A stretch of 64,000 bases of DNA from Methanomassiliicoccaceae archaeon UBA71 (GTDB taxonomy: Archaea > Thermoplasmatota > Thermoplasmata > Methanomassiliicoccales > Methanomethylophilaceae). Both the position numbers and the translations under genes were made by a program. The stretch covers positions 1-64,000 of the forward strand of contig DARO01000009.1 in NCBI GenBank assembly GCA_002504405.1, written 5' to 3'. The notes beneath the pieces are model-generated. The model was given only the letters and a program-made list of their open reading frames with translations. It was not told the origin of the DNA and did no database searches. Below, piece after piece: positions 32,747 to 41,038 of this stretch (position 1 is the stretch's first letter; each line of letters starts with the position of its first letter).

Positions 32747-33308
32747 GGACGAATGCATACAGATGCTGATGGATGCGGGCTGCAAGCGCCGCGTCGTCAT
32801 ACACTGCTGCACCGTCGAGGCCGTGGCCAAGGAGATGCTGAACGGAATCCCGCAGGCAGACAGAGGGCTCGTGGAGGCGGGCGCGCTTCTGCACGACATC
32901 GGGCGCTCGGTGGACCATTCCATCATGCATGCGTACATAGGCTCCCAGATCGTCCAGGCGGAGGACCTGCCGCAGGAGCTCGTTGACATCGTGAGGAAGC
33001 ACACCGGTGCGGGTCTCGACGAGCAGGACATCGAGGAGATGGGACTCCCGCCGGCTGACTATATGCCGTCGACACTGGAGGAGAAGATCGTCGCCCATGC
33101 GGACAACCTGGTCAGTGACAACAGGGTGGTCGCACACGAGCATTCCGTGTCGAAGCTGAGGAACAAGGGGGCGGACCGCGGAGCGGACAGGATAGAGGCC
33201 CTGCACAGGGAGCTGTCAAGGCTCTACGGAGAGGACCTGGATGCGATTCCAGAGCGCATAGGCGAGTATCCCGATCTGCCGCTGGCGAGGCGTTTCGGCA
33301 TCCTCTGA
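32727..33308 (+). CDS. HD-domain phosphohydrolase (TIGR00295-like)
   Basis: HD metal-dependent phosphohydrolase of about 193 residues. It has VVIHCCTVEAVA, then the H...HD signature GALLHDIGRSVDHSIMHAYIG, EEKIVAHADNLV and the basic C-terminal half. The TTG at 32727 has GAGGGGG nine bases upstream and gives the normal N-terminus (NIPTEDECIQMLMDAGC); the ATG at 32763 would cut it. The gene begins inside the end of trm56. Its substrate is unknown, possibly a nucleotide. Confidence 0.8.
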   Translation: MSNIPTEDECIQMLMDAGCKRRVVIHCCTVEAVAKEMLNGIPQADRGLVEAGALLHDIGRSVDHSIMHAYIGSQIVQAEDLPQELVDIVRKHTGAGLDEQDIEEMGLPPADYMPSTLEEKIVAHADNLVSDNRVVAHEHSVSKLRNKGADRGADRIEALHRELSRLYGEDLDAIPERIGEYPDLPLARRFGIL

Positions 33309-33381
33309 GGCCTGCAAATCATTTACCCCTGTTATAAGGGGACGCTTATCTACCACTACCTGCATCCATCCTCCGATAGAC

Positions 33382-33693
33382 ATGGTCACCGAACTCAACG
33401 AGACCAACTTCGACAGCTTCGTAGAATCCAATCACATCGCCATCATCGACTGTTGGGCCCCCTGGTGCGGTCCCTGCAGGCGCATGGGCCCCATAATCGA
33501 CGAGCTCGCGACCGAGCTCGCGGGGAAGGTCGGCGTAGCCAAGCTGAACACTGACGAGAACAGGGCAATCGCCATCAGGTTCGGAATCAATGCCATACCC
33601 ACCCTCCTCGTGTTCAAGGACATGGTCCTTGTGGACGAGCTCGTGGGGCTCAGGCCCAAGGAGAGCATCCTCGAGTACGTGAGCGGTCTCTGA
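33382..33693 (+). CDS. trx: Thioredoxin
   Basis: A 103-residue thioredoxin. The active site CGPC is at residues 29-32 (WAPWCGPCRR), and the cis-proline loop is NAIPTLLVF. It is a disulfide carrier for cytosolic proteins. Its stop codon shares a base with the start of the thioredoxin reductase gene, so both are made together. A TATA sequence (GTTATAAG) is enclosed in a CCCCT/AGGGG repeat about 45 bases upstream. Confidence 0.95.
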   Translation: MVTELNETNFDSFVESNHIAIIDCWAPWCGPCRRMGPIIDELATELAGKVGVAKLNTDENRAIAIRFGINAIPTLLVFKDMVLVDELVGLRPKESILEYVSGL

Positions 33694-34577
33694 TGGAAGC
33701 CGACATCCTCATCATAGGGTCGGGCCCAGCAGGGATCCAGGCCGCCATCCACGCGTCGAGGCGGAAGGCGTCCACGGTGGTGGCAGGGAAGCCGTCTGCC
33801 AGCGCCGCTGCTGGCACGGAGGTGGACAACTACTTCGGAGCAGGGGAGATCTCCGGCGATGATCTGATCGCCAAAGGGATAGCCCAGGCCGAGTCCACCG
33901 GTGCGGTATTCGTTCGGCAGAATGTCGTTTCCGCGGCCAAGGATGGCGACCGTTTCCGGTTCGTGCTCGACGGCGGGGACGAGGTCGTCGTCAAGGCGGT
34001 GGTCATCGCCACCGGCGTCTCCCGTGATAAGCTAGGTGTGCCAGGAGAGTCGGAGCTCTTCGGGAAGGGCGTCAGCTACTGCGCCGTATGCGACTGCAAC
34101 TTCTACAAGGGGCGCAGAGTCGTGGTGGTCGGAAACGAGTCCGAGGCCGCGGTGGCCGCCGAGATGATGACCGGGTATGCGTCCGAGACCTCATGGGTGC
34201 ACTGGAATCTGGAGGCCAACCCCGTCCTTGTTGAGAAGGCGCTGGCAGCCGGTGTCAGGATGTACGGGTCCAAGCCCGCTTCCATCGGCGGGGACGGGAA
34301 GGTCGAGTCCCTGACGCTCGAGGACGGCACGGTGATCCCCACCGACGGCGTATTCATAGAGCTGGGTGCCAGGTCATCGGCGGATATCGCAATGGATCTC
34401 GACGTCATGCCGGAGATGGACGACTCGATAAAAGTGGACTCCGAATGCAGCACCGGGGTCCCGGGCGTATTCGCCTGCGGGGACGTTACAGGCAAGCCAT
34501 GGCAGGTTGCCAAGGCCGTCGGCCAGGGATGCGTCGCAGGGACGAACGCCGCCATATACGTGAGGGGTGCCAGATGA
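33693..34577 (+). CDS. trxB: Thioredoxin reductase-like flavoprotein with altered NAD(P)H site
   Basis: FAD disulfide reductase of 294 residues. FAD motif GSGPAG (9-14), redox cysteines C130 and C133 in SYCAVCDC, and the second FAD motif FACGDVTGKPWQ are intact. The dinucleotide site is not. The usual GGGDSA loop is GNESEA (147-152), and the HRR...R basic motif that binds NADPH phosphate is missing (WVHWNLEAN). It therefore probably uses another donor, as described for Thermoplasma TrxR and the F420-dependent methanogen enzyme. Coupled to thioredoxin upstream and to a regulator downstream (4-base overlap). Confidence 0.88.
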   Translation: MEADILIIGSGPAGIQAAIHASRRKASTVVAGKPSASAAAGTEVDNYFGAGEISGDDLIAKGIAQAESTGAVFVRQNVVSAAKDGDRFRFVLDGGDEVVVKAVVIATGVSRDKLGVPGESELFGKGVSYCAVCDCNFYKGRRVVVVGNESEAAVAAEMMTGYASETSWVHWNLEANPVLVEKALAAGVRMYGSKPASIGGDGKVESLTLEDGTVIPTDGVFIELGARSSADIAMDLDVMPEMDDSIKVDSECSTGVPGVFACGDVTGKPWQVAKAVGQGCVAGTNAAIYVRGAR

Positions 34578-35086
34578 CCGTTTCGGATCTGATCTCAGGC
34601 ATGCTCAGGGAGGAGGGCGGGTTCCAGAAGGCGTTCCGCAGCATCCTGGACGATGAGCTCAACATGTCCCTGAACGAGTTCTGCCAGCTCTCGGGGATAT
34701 CCCAGAGCACGATGTACAAGATACTCGAGGACGACCGCGAGCCAAACCTACGCACAGTGCGCCAGGTGATAAAATCCCTGAGGATCCTCATGGAGCCGGA
34801 GGACTCCCACTTCATCGCGGTGATCGCATTCACCGCGGTCCTGGAGAACCTGCCGAAGTCGATAGACATGGACGGTCTGACGGTCAGCGTGAGGGAGTAC
34901 CCGGTATCCACAGTAGAGGATGCGATCATCGCGGCGGTCCGCGCCGAGCGCGATGGCGCACTCGGCGTCGTGTGCGCCCCGATAGTGGCTCCCACGGTCG
35001 AGAAGATCCTGTCCATACCAGTGTCGCGTGTGATCCCGACCACTAGCGTCCTGGTGGCAATGGACAGGCTGAAAGATCTGGTGTGA
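34574..35086 (+). CDS. XRE-type regulator with PrpR-like sensor part
   Basis: A 170-residue protein. A helix-turn-helix at about residues 30-75 (MSLNEFCQLSGISQSTMYKI) is followed by an alpha/beta domain. Its pattern GALGVVCAPIVAPTVEKIL then IPVSRVIPTTS resembles half of a PrpR_N-like sensor. The start overlaps the trxB stop by 4 bases (ATGA), putting it in the thioredoxin operon, possibly as its regulator. No ligand can be assigned. Confidence 0.7.
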   Translation: MTVSDLISGMLREEGGFQKAFRSILDDELNMSLNEFCQLSGISQSTMYKILEDDREPNLRTVRQVIKSLRILMEPEDSHFIAVIAFTAVLENLPKSIDMDGLTVSVREYPVSTVEDAIIAAVRAERDGALGVVCAPIVAPTVEKILSIPVSRVIPTTSVLVAMDRLKDLV

Positions 35087-35191
35087 CCGTTCCGGATACG
35101 GTCGCGGTGCATGATAATTAAATATACCAGCTTAACTTATGAAACGTGAGGCGGTAGACTGTTCGAGCTGCAGGTAGTTAGCAACACCCCC

Positions 35192-35608
35192 ATGACGGGC
35201 GTCGACGATGTGAACGTCGTCGCGGAGACCCTGCTTGTGCAGATAGGATACCTTCCGAAGGGGTACGATCCGAAGACCGGTGCGGTTACCGTCCGCGACA
35301 GCGTGCCGTACCGCCTGTTCATGGACCATCTCATGGCGTTCCCGTCGAAGGCTTGGACCGTCGAGGAGCTCGCGGCCCTCCTGGGGACCACCAAGCCCAC
35401 GATATACCGTCACATAAACAAGCTGAAGTCCATGGACCTTCTGGAGGCCATGGACGTGGAGTACGACGGTCAGATGCGCAAAGGATACCGCATCAGGTTC
35501 GGTGATCTGGCCAAGGCCTGGAGTTTCACCGAGGCCAACGTGTCCATGGCGATGGAGAACTACCGCAAGACCATCGTTCATTTCCAGGAGCTAACTCAGA
35601 GGAGGTAA
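35192..35608 (+). CDS. Winged-helix regulator
   Basis: A 138-residue DNA-binding protein. The helix-turn-helix is WTVEELAALLGTTKPTIYRHINKLKSMDLLE, within about residues 55-85, followed by the wing DGQMRKGYRIRFGD. The listed ATG has no ribosome site. The same frame is open upstream to 35150 and codes FELQVVSNTP, which looks native, but no ATG, GTG or TTG is there; a CTG at 35159 follows GAGG at good spacing. A TATA box (AATTAAATATA) lies at about 35116-35126. It heads a small operon with the next gene and elp3. Confidence 0.7.
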   Translation: MTGVDDVNVVAETLLVQIGYLPKGYDPKTGAVTVRDSVPYRLFMDHLMAFPSKAWTVEELAALLGTTKPTIYRHINKLKSMDLLEAMDVEYDGQMRKGYRIRFGDLAKAWSFTEANVSMAMENYRKTIVHFQELTQRR

Positions 35609-35612
35609 TTCC

Positions 35613-35879
35613 ATGGCAGACGACTACTCTTTGGCGCCAGGCGCCAGGTTCTTTGTGATGTTCAGGTGCTCGCAATCAGAGTGCCAGTCGTTCGAGGGCG
35701 TTTACCGGGGACTGTCGGCCATCGGTCCGGAGACGGCGCTCGTCTTCGAGATGGAGGAGGGGCTGAGGTTCGTCAATGCCTCGTCCGTCGTCACGATGGA
35801 TCAGGTCGAGGCCGCTCCCGAGGAGGCATCGGGCAAGAAGAAGCAGGTGGCGGCAGCGGACAGCGTTTTCTATGGTTGA
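35613..35879 (+). CDS. Small unknown protein upstream of elp3
   Basis: An 88-residue protein with a beta-rich core: ARFFVMFRCSQSECQSFEGVYRGL, then ALVFEMEEGLRFVNASSVVTMDQVE, reminiscent of a small barrel. A charged, alanine-rich tail follows. The start has the strongest ribosome site in the window, GGAGGT at 35601-35606, which overlaps the stop of the upstream regulator. Its stop overlaps the elp3 start by 8 bases. I do not know the family. Confidence 0.7.
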   Translation: MADDYSLAPGARFFVMFRCSQSECQSFEGVYRGLSAIGPETALVFEMEEGLRFVNASSVVTMDQVEAAPEEASGKKKQVAAADSVFYG

Positions 35880-37416
35880 CCGCGATACCGCGGGGCTGTC
35901 CCGCGAGATAATAGAAGCCGTCAAGTCAGGCGCCGTCGCCGACCGCGACCAGCTCCAGAACCTCAAGCTGAAGCTCTGCCGCAAGTACGGGTTCGACGAG
36001 GTCCCCCCTAACTCCGACATCCTCGCCAACGTGGCCGAGGAGGACCTCCGCTTGTTGACGCCATTCCTCGTCAAGAAGCCGACTCGCACGATCAGCGGCG
36101 TGGCCGTCGTCGCCGTGATGACGTCGCCGCACGACTGCCCACATGGGAGATGCGCATTCTGCCCCGGAGGCGTCCAGAACGATTCGCCTCAGTCCTACAC
36201 AGGCAAGGAGCCGGCTGCCAGGAGGGCGGCGCGCAATCGCTTCGACCCGTGGTCACAGGTCAACGACCGGATCACTCAGCTCGCGGAAATCGGCCATAAG
36301 ACGGACAAGATAGACCTGATAATCATGGGCGGCACCTTCACGAGCCGCGAGCCGGAGTATCAGGAGGGGTTCGTCCGCCGGTGCTTCGATGCCCTGAACG
36401 GGTTCGACTCCGGAACGCTGGAGGATGCCCAGAGGGCAAACGAGACAGCCGACCACAGATGCGTCGGCCTTACCGTGGAGACGCGTCCCGACGTCTTCAC
36501 CAGGGAGCAGATCGAGAGGGTGATGGGCTTCGGGGCCACCCGTGTTGAGTTGGGCGTTCAGATCCTGGATGACGACGTGCTTCGCGGGGTAGACCGCGGC
36601 CACGGGACCGAGGAGGTCCGCCGGTGCACCGCCGAATGCAAGGAGCACGGCCTCAAGGTGTGCTACCACCTGATGCCGGGCCTGCCGGGTTCGTCGCCGG
36701 AGAAGGACCTGGAATGCTTCCGGAGGGTTTTCTCGGATCCGACATACCGCCCGGACATGCTGAAGTTCTACCCTGTGCTGGTGGTCGAGGGCACCAGGCT
36801 CTACGACAGCTGGCGCAGCGGGGAGTACTCGCCGTACCTCGAGGATACGGCGGTGGACCTCCTGTCGAGGATGAAGGCGGAGGTTCCCGAGTATGTCCGC
36901 ATCCAGCGCATCCAGAGGGACATCCCGGTGACCGAGATATCGGCAGGGATACGCAAGAGCAACATACGCCAGCTGGTCGCCGATCACATGAGGCTGAACG
37001 GCATGGAATGCAGGTGCATCCGCTGCAGGGAGGTCGGGCACACAGGGACGGTCCTCGAGGACCCGTCGAAAATCATCCTCAAAGACACCGTATACGAAGC
37101 CAGCGGAGGGGTGGAACACTTCGTCGCTCTGGAGTACGAGGACGCCATCGTCGGCTATGTGCGCGTCAGGCTCGATTCCAACCCCGAGGCGACCATACGC
37201 GAGCTGAAGGTCTTCGGCAAGGTCGCTGCGATAGGGGACGATGGCGAGGACTGGCAGCACAGGGGGTTCGGCAGGCAGCTCGTGGCAGAGGCCGAACGGA
37301 TCGCCGAAGCCGATGGGCGCCGCCGCATAAGGGTGACCAGCGGGGTGGGCGTCCGCGGATACTACAGGTCGCTGGGATTCCACGAGGACCTGCCGTACAT
37401 GGCCAAGGATCTGTGA
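35872..37416 (+). CDS. elp3: Elongator protein 3, tRNA uridine-34 acetyl-modifying enzyme
   Basis: A 514-residue enzyme that makes the carbonylmethyl group at U34 of tRNA. The radical SAM motif is CX4CX2C in CPHGRCAFCPGG, near residue 90. MGGTFTSR, TVETRPD and YHLMPGLPGS are typical Elp3 segments. The C-terminal GNAT domain (VALEYEDAIVGYVRVRL, HRGFGRQLVAEAE, GVRGYYRSLGF) binds acetyl-CoA. The start at 35872 (MVDRDTAG) overlaps the previous gene; the longer frame upstream is a shadow. In archaea Elp3 works alone. Confidence 0.95.
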   Translation: MVDRDTAGLSREIIEAVKSGAVADRDQLQNLKLKLCRKYGFDEVPPNSDILANVAEEDLRLLTPFLVKKPTRTISGVAVVAVMTSPHDCPHGRCAFCPGGVQNDSPQSYTGKEPAARRAARNRFDPWSQVNDRITQLAEIGHKTDKIDLIIMGGTFTSREPEYQEGFVRRCFDALNGFDSGTLEDAQRANETADHRCVGLTVETRPDVFTREQIERVMGFGATRVELGVQILDDDVLRGVDRGHGTEEVRRCTAECKEHGLKVCYHLMPGLPGSSPEKDLECFRRVFSDPTYRPDMLKFYPVLVVEGTRLYDSWRSGEYSPYLEDTAVDLLSRMKAEVPEYVRIQRIQRDIPVTEISAGIRKSNIRQLVADHMRLNGMECRCIRCREVGHTGTVLEDPSKIILKDTVYEASGGVEHFVALEYEDAIVGYVRVRLDSNPEATIRELKVFGKVAAIGDDGEDWQHRGFGRQLVAEAERIAEADGRRRIRVTSGVGVRGYYRSLGFHEDLPYMAKDL

Positions 37417-37451
37417 ACGCATGGGGACGCGTCCTATGGGCCGCCCTAACC

Positions 37452-37460
37452 AATAAATAT
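37452..37460 (+). promoter_or_regulatory. TATA box of the ArsR-NifX fusion gene
   Basis: AATAAATAT, placing the transcript start near 37484. The palindrome at 37464-37481 lies between this box and the start point. Confidence 0.6.
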
Positions 37461-37463
37461 CCA

Positions 37464-37481
37464 TTTAAGTAATGACTTAAA
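37464..37481. promoter_or_regulatory. Operator-like palindrome of the ArsR-NifX gene
   Basis: TTTAAGT-AATG-ACTTAAA: two perfect 7-bp arms with a 4-base spacer, between the TATA box and the ATG at 37495. ArsR-family repressors bind such sites next to their own promoters; binding here would block polymerase. Position and symmetry are seen, self-repression is inferred. Confidence 0.65.
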
Positions 37482-37494
37482 CAGAGGCGGTCGC

Positions 37495-38274
37495 ATGGAG
37501 GATCCGGTGCCCATTCTGAAGGTCATATCCGATGACACCAGGTTCGCGATCGTGACGTTGCTGCTGAGCCGCGACCTCTGCGCAGGCGCAATAGCCAGGA
37601 GGCTCGGGGTCTCGGACGCGGCAGTCTCGCAGCACATGAAGGTGCTGAGGGAGGCGGGCCTCGTATCGGTCGAGAGGAGGGGCTACTTCGCCCATTATTC
37701 CGTCGATCGCGGGAAGCTCATCGCCCTCTCAGAGATGATCTCCGACATGGCCGGATGGGCGCGCCTGCCCTGCGATCCGGACATGGAGGGATGCGTCATG
37801 GGCGGACGCGGCTCCTGCCCGAAGGTCAGGTGCCGCAGCGCCGAAATCGATGGAGCCGAATCCCCCGGTTCGACGGCCGTCTCCAGGGATGAGAAGATGA
37901 GGATTGCGGTCACATATGAAAACGGTGAGGTATTCCAGCATTTCGGTAGGACATCTGAGTTCAAGCTGTATGATATCCAGGACGGCGCCGTGGTGTCGTC
38001 CGAGGTCGTCGGGACCGGCGGAAAGGGCCACGGTGAGCTTATCGGCGTCCTGCGCCAGCTGGGCGTGTCCGCGCTGATCTGCGGAGGCCTGGGAGAGGGT
38101 GCCCGGCAGGGCCTGGAGGCATCCGGGATAAGAGTATGCTCGGGCAACACGGGAAGTGCGGACGAGGCAGCATCCCGCTTCGCCGACGGGTCCCTGGGGG
38201 AGTGCTCCAGGGCGACATGCGACCATCACGGCCATGACGGCGACCACCAGTGCAACTGCGGAAGGCACAGCTGA
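37495..38274 (+). CDS. ArsR-type regulator fused to a NifX/NifB-like cofactor-binding domain
   Basis: Fusion of 259 residues. An ArsR winged helix (residues 1-85: DDTRFAIVTLLLSRDLCAGA, VSDAAVSQHMKVLREAGLV) is followed by a cysteine cluster (C-x7-C-x8-C-x4-C ending PKVRC). Then comes a dinitrogenase FeMo-cofactor-type domain (IAVTYENGEVFQHFGRTSEF... ALICGGLGEGA). The end is rich in His and Cys (CSRATCDHHGHDGDHQCNC). These parts suggest a metal- or iron-sulfur-sensing repressor. A palindrome in the promoter supports self-control. It ends exactly where the convergent cdc48 begins its stop. Confidence 0.8.
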   Translation: MEDPVPILKVISDDTRFAIVTLLLSRDLCAGAIARRLGVSDAAVSQHMKVLREAGLVSVERRGYFAHYSVDRGKLIALSEMISDMAGWARLPCDPDMEGCVMGGRGSCPKVRCRSAEIDGAESPGSTAVSRDEKMRIAVTYENGEVFQHFGRTSEFKLYDIQDGAVVSSEVVGTGGKGHGELIGVLRQLGVSALICGGLGEGARQGLEASGIRVCSGNTGSADEAASRFADGSLGECSRATCDHHGHDGDHQCNCGRHS

Positions 38275-40470
38275 TCAACCGTAGAATGGGACGTTGTCCC
38301 AGTTGGGGCGGCGCTTCTTTATGTTGCGGCCCATGCTCTCGTACATCTCGAAGGTGGCCCCGTCAACCGACGGTCCGACCTTCCTGAGGGCCTCTGAGAA
38401 GTGCCTGGCCCCGACCTTGTCTGCGGAGCGGTCCTCCCTGTAGGCGCACAGCCCGGCCTCCCTGCACAGGGCGGCGAGGTCCGCTCCCACGAAACCGTCC
38501 GTCACGGAGACAAGCCAGTCCAGGTCCACGCCGTCCAGCGGCATCCTGCGGGTGTGCACCTCCAAAATCTTCTTGCGGGACTCGCCGTCGGGCTTGCCCA
38601 CGAGGACCATCCTGTCGAATCTGCCCGGCCTTAGAAGCGCCGGGTCTATCATGTCAGGGCGGTTGGTGGCCGCCATCACGGTCACGTTCTTCATGCTCTC
38701 GACGCCGTCCATGGATGTGAGCAGCTGGGCCACCACCCGCTCCCATGCGGACCCGTCCCCTCCGCCGCGGACAGGGGCTATCGAGTCTATCTCATCGAAG
38801 AATATGATGCATGGAGCCATCTGCTTGGCGCGCTTGAAGATCTGGCGGATGGCCCTTTCGCTCTCCCCCATCCATTTGCTTGCCATCTCCGGTCCGTTGA
38901 CCGAGATGAAGTTGGTGCCCGATTCGTTCGCTATCGCCTTGGCGATGAGGGTCTTGCCGGTTCCGGGCGGGCCGTAGAGAAGGATTCCCTTGCCCGGCTC
39001 CAGGCCGAGCCTGCCGTAGGCTCCGCCGTCCTCCGGCACCATCATCTCCTCGATCTCCCTGCGGACGGGGTCCAGCCCCCCGACGTCGTCCCATGTGACC
39101 TTCGGGATTTCTACAAGGACTTCCCTCATCCCGCTCGGCTCGATTTCGTTCAGGGCGGCGCGGAAGTCGTCCATGGAGATCCGCATGCTCTCAAGCACCT
39201 GCGATGGGACGGGCCCGTCGAGGTCGAACTCCTTCATGCGGTTGCTCAGGCACCTCATGGCAGCCTCCCTGCACAGGGCGGCGAGGTCCGCTCCCACGAA
39301 CCCCTGGGTCATGCCGGCGAGCGCCTCCACGTCCACATCTTCGGTGAGCGGCATGTCTCTGGTATGGACGTCCAGGATGTCCATCCTCGCTTTCCTTCCA
39401 GGAACGCCGATTTCTATCTCCCTGTCGAACCTGCCAGGGCGCCTCAGCGCCGGGTCTATGGAGTCCTCTCTGTTGGTGGCGCCTATGACGATGACGTTGC
39501 CACGGTCCCCCAGGCCATCCATCAGAGTCAGAAGCTGGGCGACGACCCTCCGCTCGACCTCGCCGTGGGTGTCGTCCCTGCTAGGCGCTATGGAGTCTAT
39601 CTCGTCGAGGAACACAATGCTCGGGCTGTTCTCCGACGCCTCCTTGAAGATGTCCCTGAGGCGCTCCTCGCTCTGGCCATAAAACTGTCCCATGATCTCG
39701 GGGCCCCTGACGGCGAACAGGGATGCGCCCGATTCGTTGGCGACAGCCTCGGCGATGAGGGTCTTGCCGGTCCCGGGCGGGCCGTAGAGCAGGACCCCTC
39801 TCGGCGCGCCGATGCCCAGTCTGTCGAACAGTTCCGGGTACTTCAGGGGGAGTTCGATCATCTCCCTGATCCTCCTGAGCTCCTCGTCCAGTCCCCCGAC
39901 GTCGTCGTAGGTGATCTGTTTGCCCGTAGTCCCCTGGGGCTTCTGCTTCTTCGAGGAGTCCTTGATGACGATCTTGGTTCCCGCCGTCACGAGAACTGGT
40001 CCGCCCGGGGACGTCGACACTACGGAGAACGTGGATCTGTTTCCCATGAGCGCTATGTTCGGGACTATTATGTCTGTACCGGAAATCAACGGCCTACCCA
40101 TCAGTCCCTTGAGGAAGATGTCCTCGATCCCGGCGTCGAACCTGATCTTCTTGCCGTCGGGGATGTTCGGCGCGAGGACAACCTGGGATGCGAGAAGCGG
40201 GTCGCATTTCCTCACCGTAACGTTCTCGTCCACGCTGACCCCGGCGCTCGTCCTGGTCAGGCCATCGATGAATATCATCCCCTTGCCCTCGTCCTCTGGG
40301 TTGCACTTGAACACCTTGGCGACAACCGACCTCTTGCCGACAATCTCGATGGTGTCTCCCATGTCGAGTCCGAGCTGCCTGCGGGAGTCCGAGTCCATCC
40401 TGGCACGTCCGTACCCTGCCTCAGACTGCCTCTGGGCCATGGCGACCTTGAGGACGATAGAATCTGTCAT
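38275..40470 (-). CDS. cdc48: Cdc48/VCP-type AAA+ unfoldase (VAT)
   Basis: Hexameric unfoldase that pulls apart proteins and can feed the proteasome. The 731-residue protein has the N-terminal double-psi barrel (about 1-90, KVAMAQRQSEAGYGRARMD) and the beta-clam. Both AAA domains have Walker A GPPGTGKTLIAEA / GPPGTGKTLIAKA, Walker B FLDEIDSIAPSR / FFDEIDSIAPVR and the SRH GRFDRE / GRFDRM. Start at MTDSIVLK fits a TTTTATGG box 25 bases upstream. The C-terminal end (NWDNVPFYG) is a possible proteasome-docking tail. Confidence 0.96.
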   Translation of the reverse strand: MTDSIVLKVAMAQRQSEAGYGRARMDSDSRRQLGLDMGDTIEIVGKRSVVAKVFKCNPEDEGKGMIFIDGLTRTSAGVSVDENVTVRKCDPLLASQVVLAPNIPDGKKIRFDAGIEDIFLKGLMGRPLISGTDIIVPNIALMGNRSTFSVVSTSPGGPVLVTAGTKIVIKDSSKKQKPQGTTGKQITYDDVGGLDEELRRIREMIELPLKYPELFDRLGIGAPRGVLLYGPPGTGKTLIAEAVANESGASLFAVRGPEIMGQFYGQSEERLRDIFKEASENSPSIVFLDEIDSIAPSRDDTHGEVERRVVAQLLTLMDGLGDRGNVIVIGATNREDSIDPALRRPGRFDREIEIGVPGRKARMDILDVHTRDMPLTEDVDVEALAGMTQGFVGADLAALCREAAMRCLSNRMKEFDLDGPVPSQVLESMRISMDDFRAALNEIEPSGMREVLVEIPKVTWDDVGGLDPVRREIEEMMVPEDGGAYGRLGLEPGKGILLYGPPGTGKTLIAKAIANESGTNFISVNGPEMASKWMGESERAIRQIFKRAKQMAPCIIFFDEIDSIAPVRGGGDGSAWERVVAQLLTSMDGVESMKNVTVMAATNRPDMIDPALLRPGRFDRMVLVGKPDGESRKKILEVHTRRMPLDGVDLDWLVSVTDGFVGADLAALCREAGLCAYREDRSADKVGARHFSEALRKVGPSVDGATFEMYESMGRNIKKRRPNWDNVPFYG

Positions 40471-40510
40471 CGCCCGCGTATCCGCGGGTGCAACCATAAA
40501 ACCTCGGTTC

Positions 40511-40528
40511 CCCCGGCAGCTGCCGGGG
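40511..40528. terminator. Perfect 18-bp palindrome downstream of the TM2-like gene
   Basis: CCCCGGCAG followed directly by CTGCCGGGG. It lies between the stop of the minus-strand zinc-ribbon gene (40558) and the cdc48 promoter. It is probably a terminator hairpin; a DNA-binding site is the alternative. Confidence 0.5.
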
Positions 40529-40557
40529 AGATGTACATTAAGGGGTTTCGCCAGGGG

Positions 40558-40938
40558 TCACCACTTCGGCGGCTGGCCGTTGTGTTCGAGCAGATACCTG
40601 TTGTACTCCTTCGCTCCCGTGTACGCGTCGTACATGGAGTAGATCCACAACGCTATGTAGATCAGGCCGACGAATATGAGCATCAGCGTCAGAACACCCA
40701 GGACGATGGCAGCCACGAGGTACAGAATCCCAGTGCTGACCTTGTCGATATAGATCTGGCCGAGCCCGGGGAGGATGAGGGACAGTATGAGAGCGAGCCC
40801 CTCGCTCTTCTTGTTGATCAGAATCGACGCCATGTCCTGATTGCTGTTGATCGGGCCGGTGCCGCTGAGTCCCCTCCCGCATCCCTTGCAGTATCTCGCA
40901 TCGGCATCGTTCTCCATGCCGCAGTTGGGACAGAACAT
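40558..40938 (-). CDS. Zinc-ribbon TM2-like membrane protein
   Basis: A 126-residue protein with an N-terminal zinc ribbon (CPNCGMENDADARYCKGCG), a short linker and two long membrane stretches (LALILSLILPGLGQIYI and GILYLVAAIVLGVLTLMLIFV). The GLGQIYIDK motif is typical of TM2 domains. Start at MFCPNCG, with a GTTTAATA box about 27 bases upstream. Function unknown. Confidence 0.75.
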   Translation of the reverse strand: MFCPNCGMENDADARYCKGCGRGLSGTGPINSNQDMASILINKKSEGLALILSLILPGLGQIYIDKVSTGILYLVAAIVLGVLTLMLIFVGLIYIALWIYSMYDAYTGAKEYNRYLLEHNGQPPKW

Positions 40939-41038
40939 GCGTCGGATATGGTTCACCTCTGTATTAAACATACAGTCGGTCCCGCACGCGCCCGCACATG
41001 CGCCAACATTATTAAGAGTGTGGGCGATGGCATCCCCA

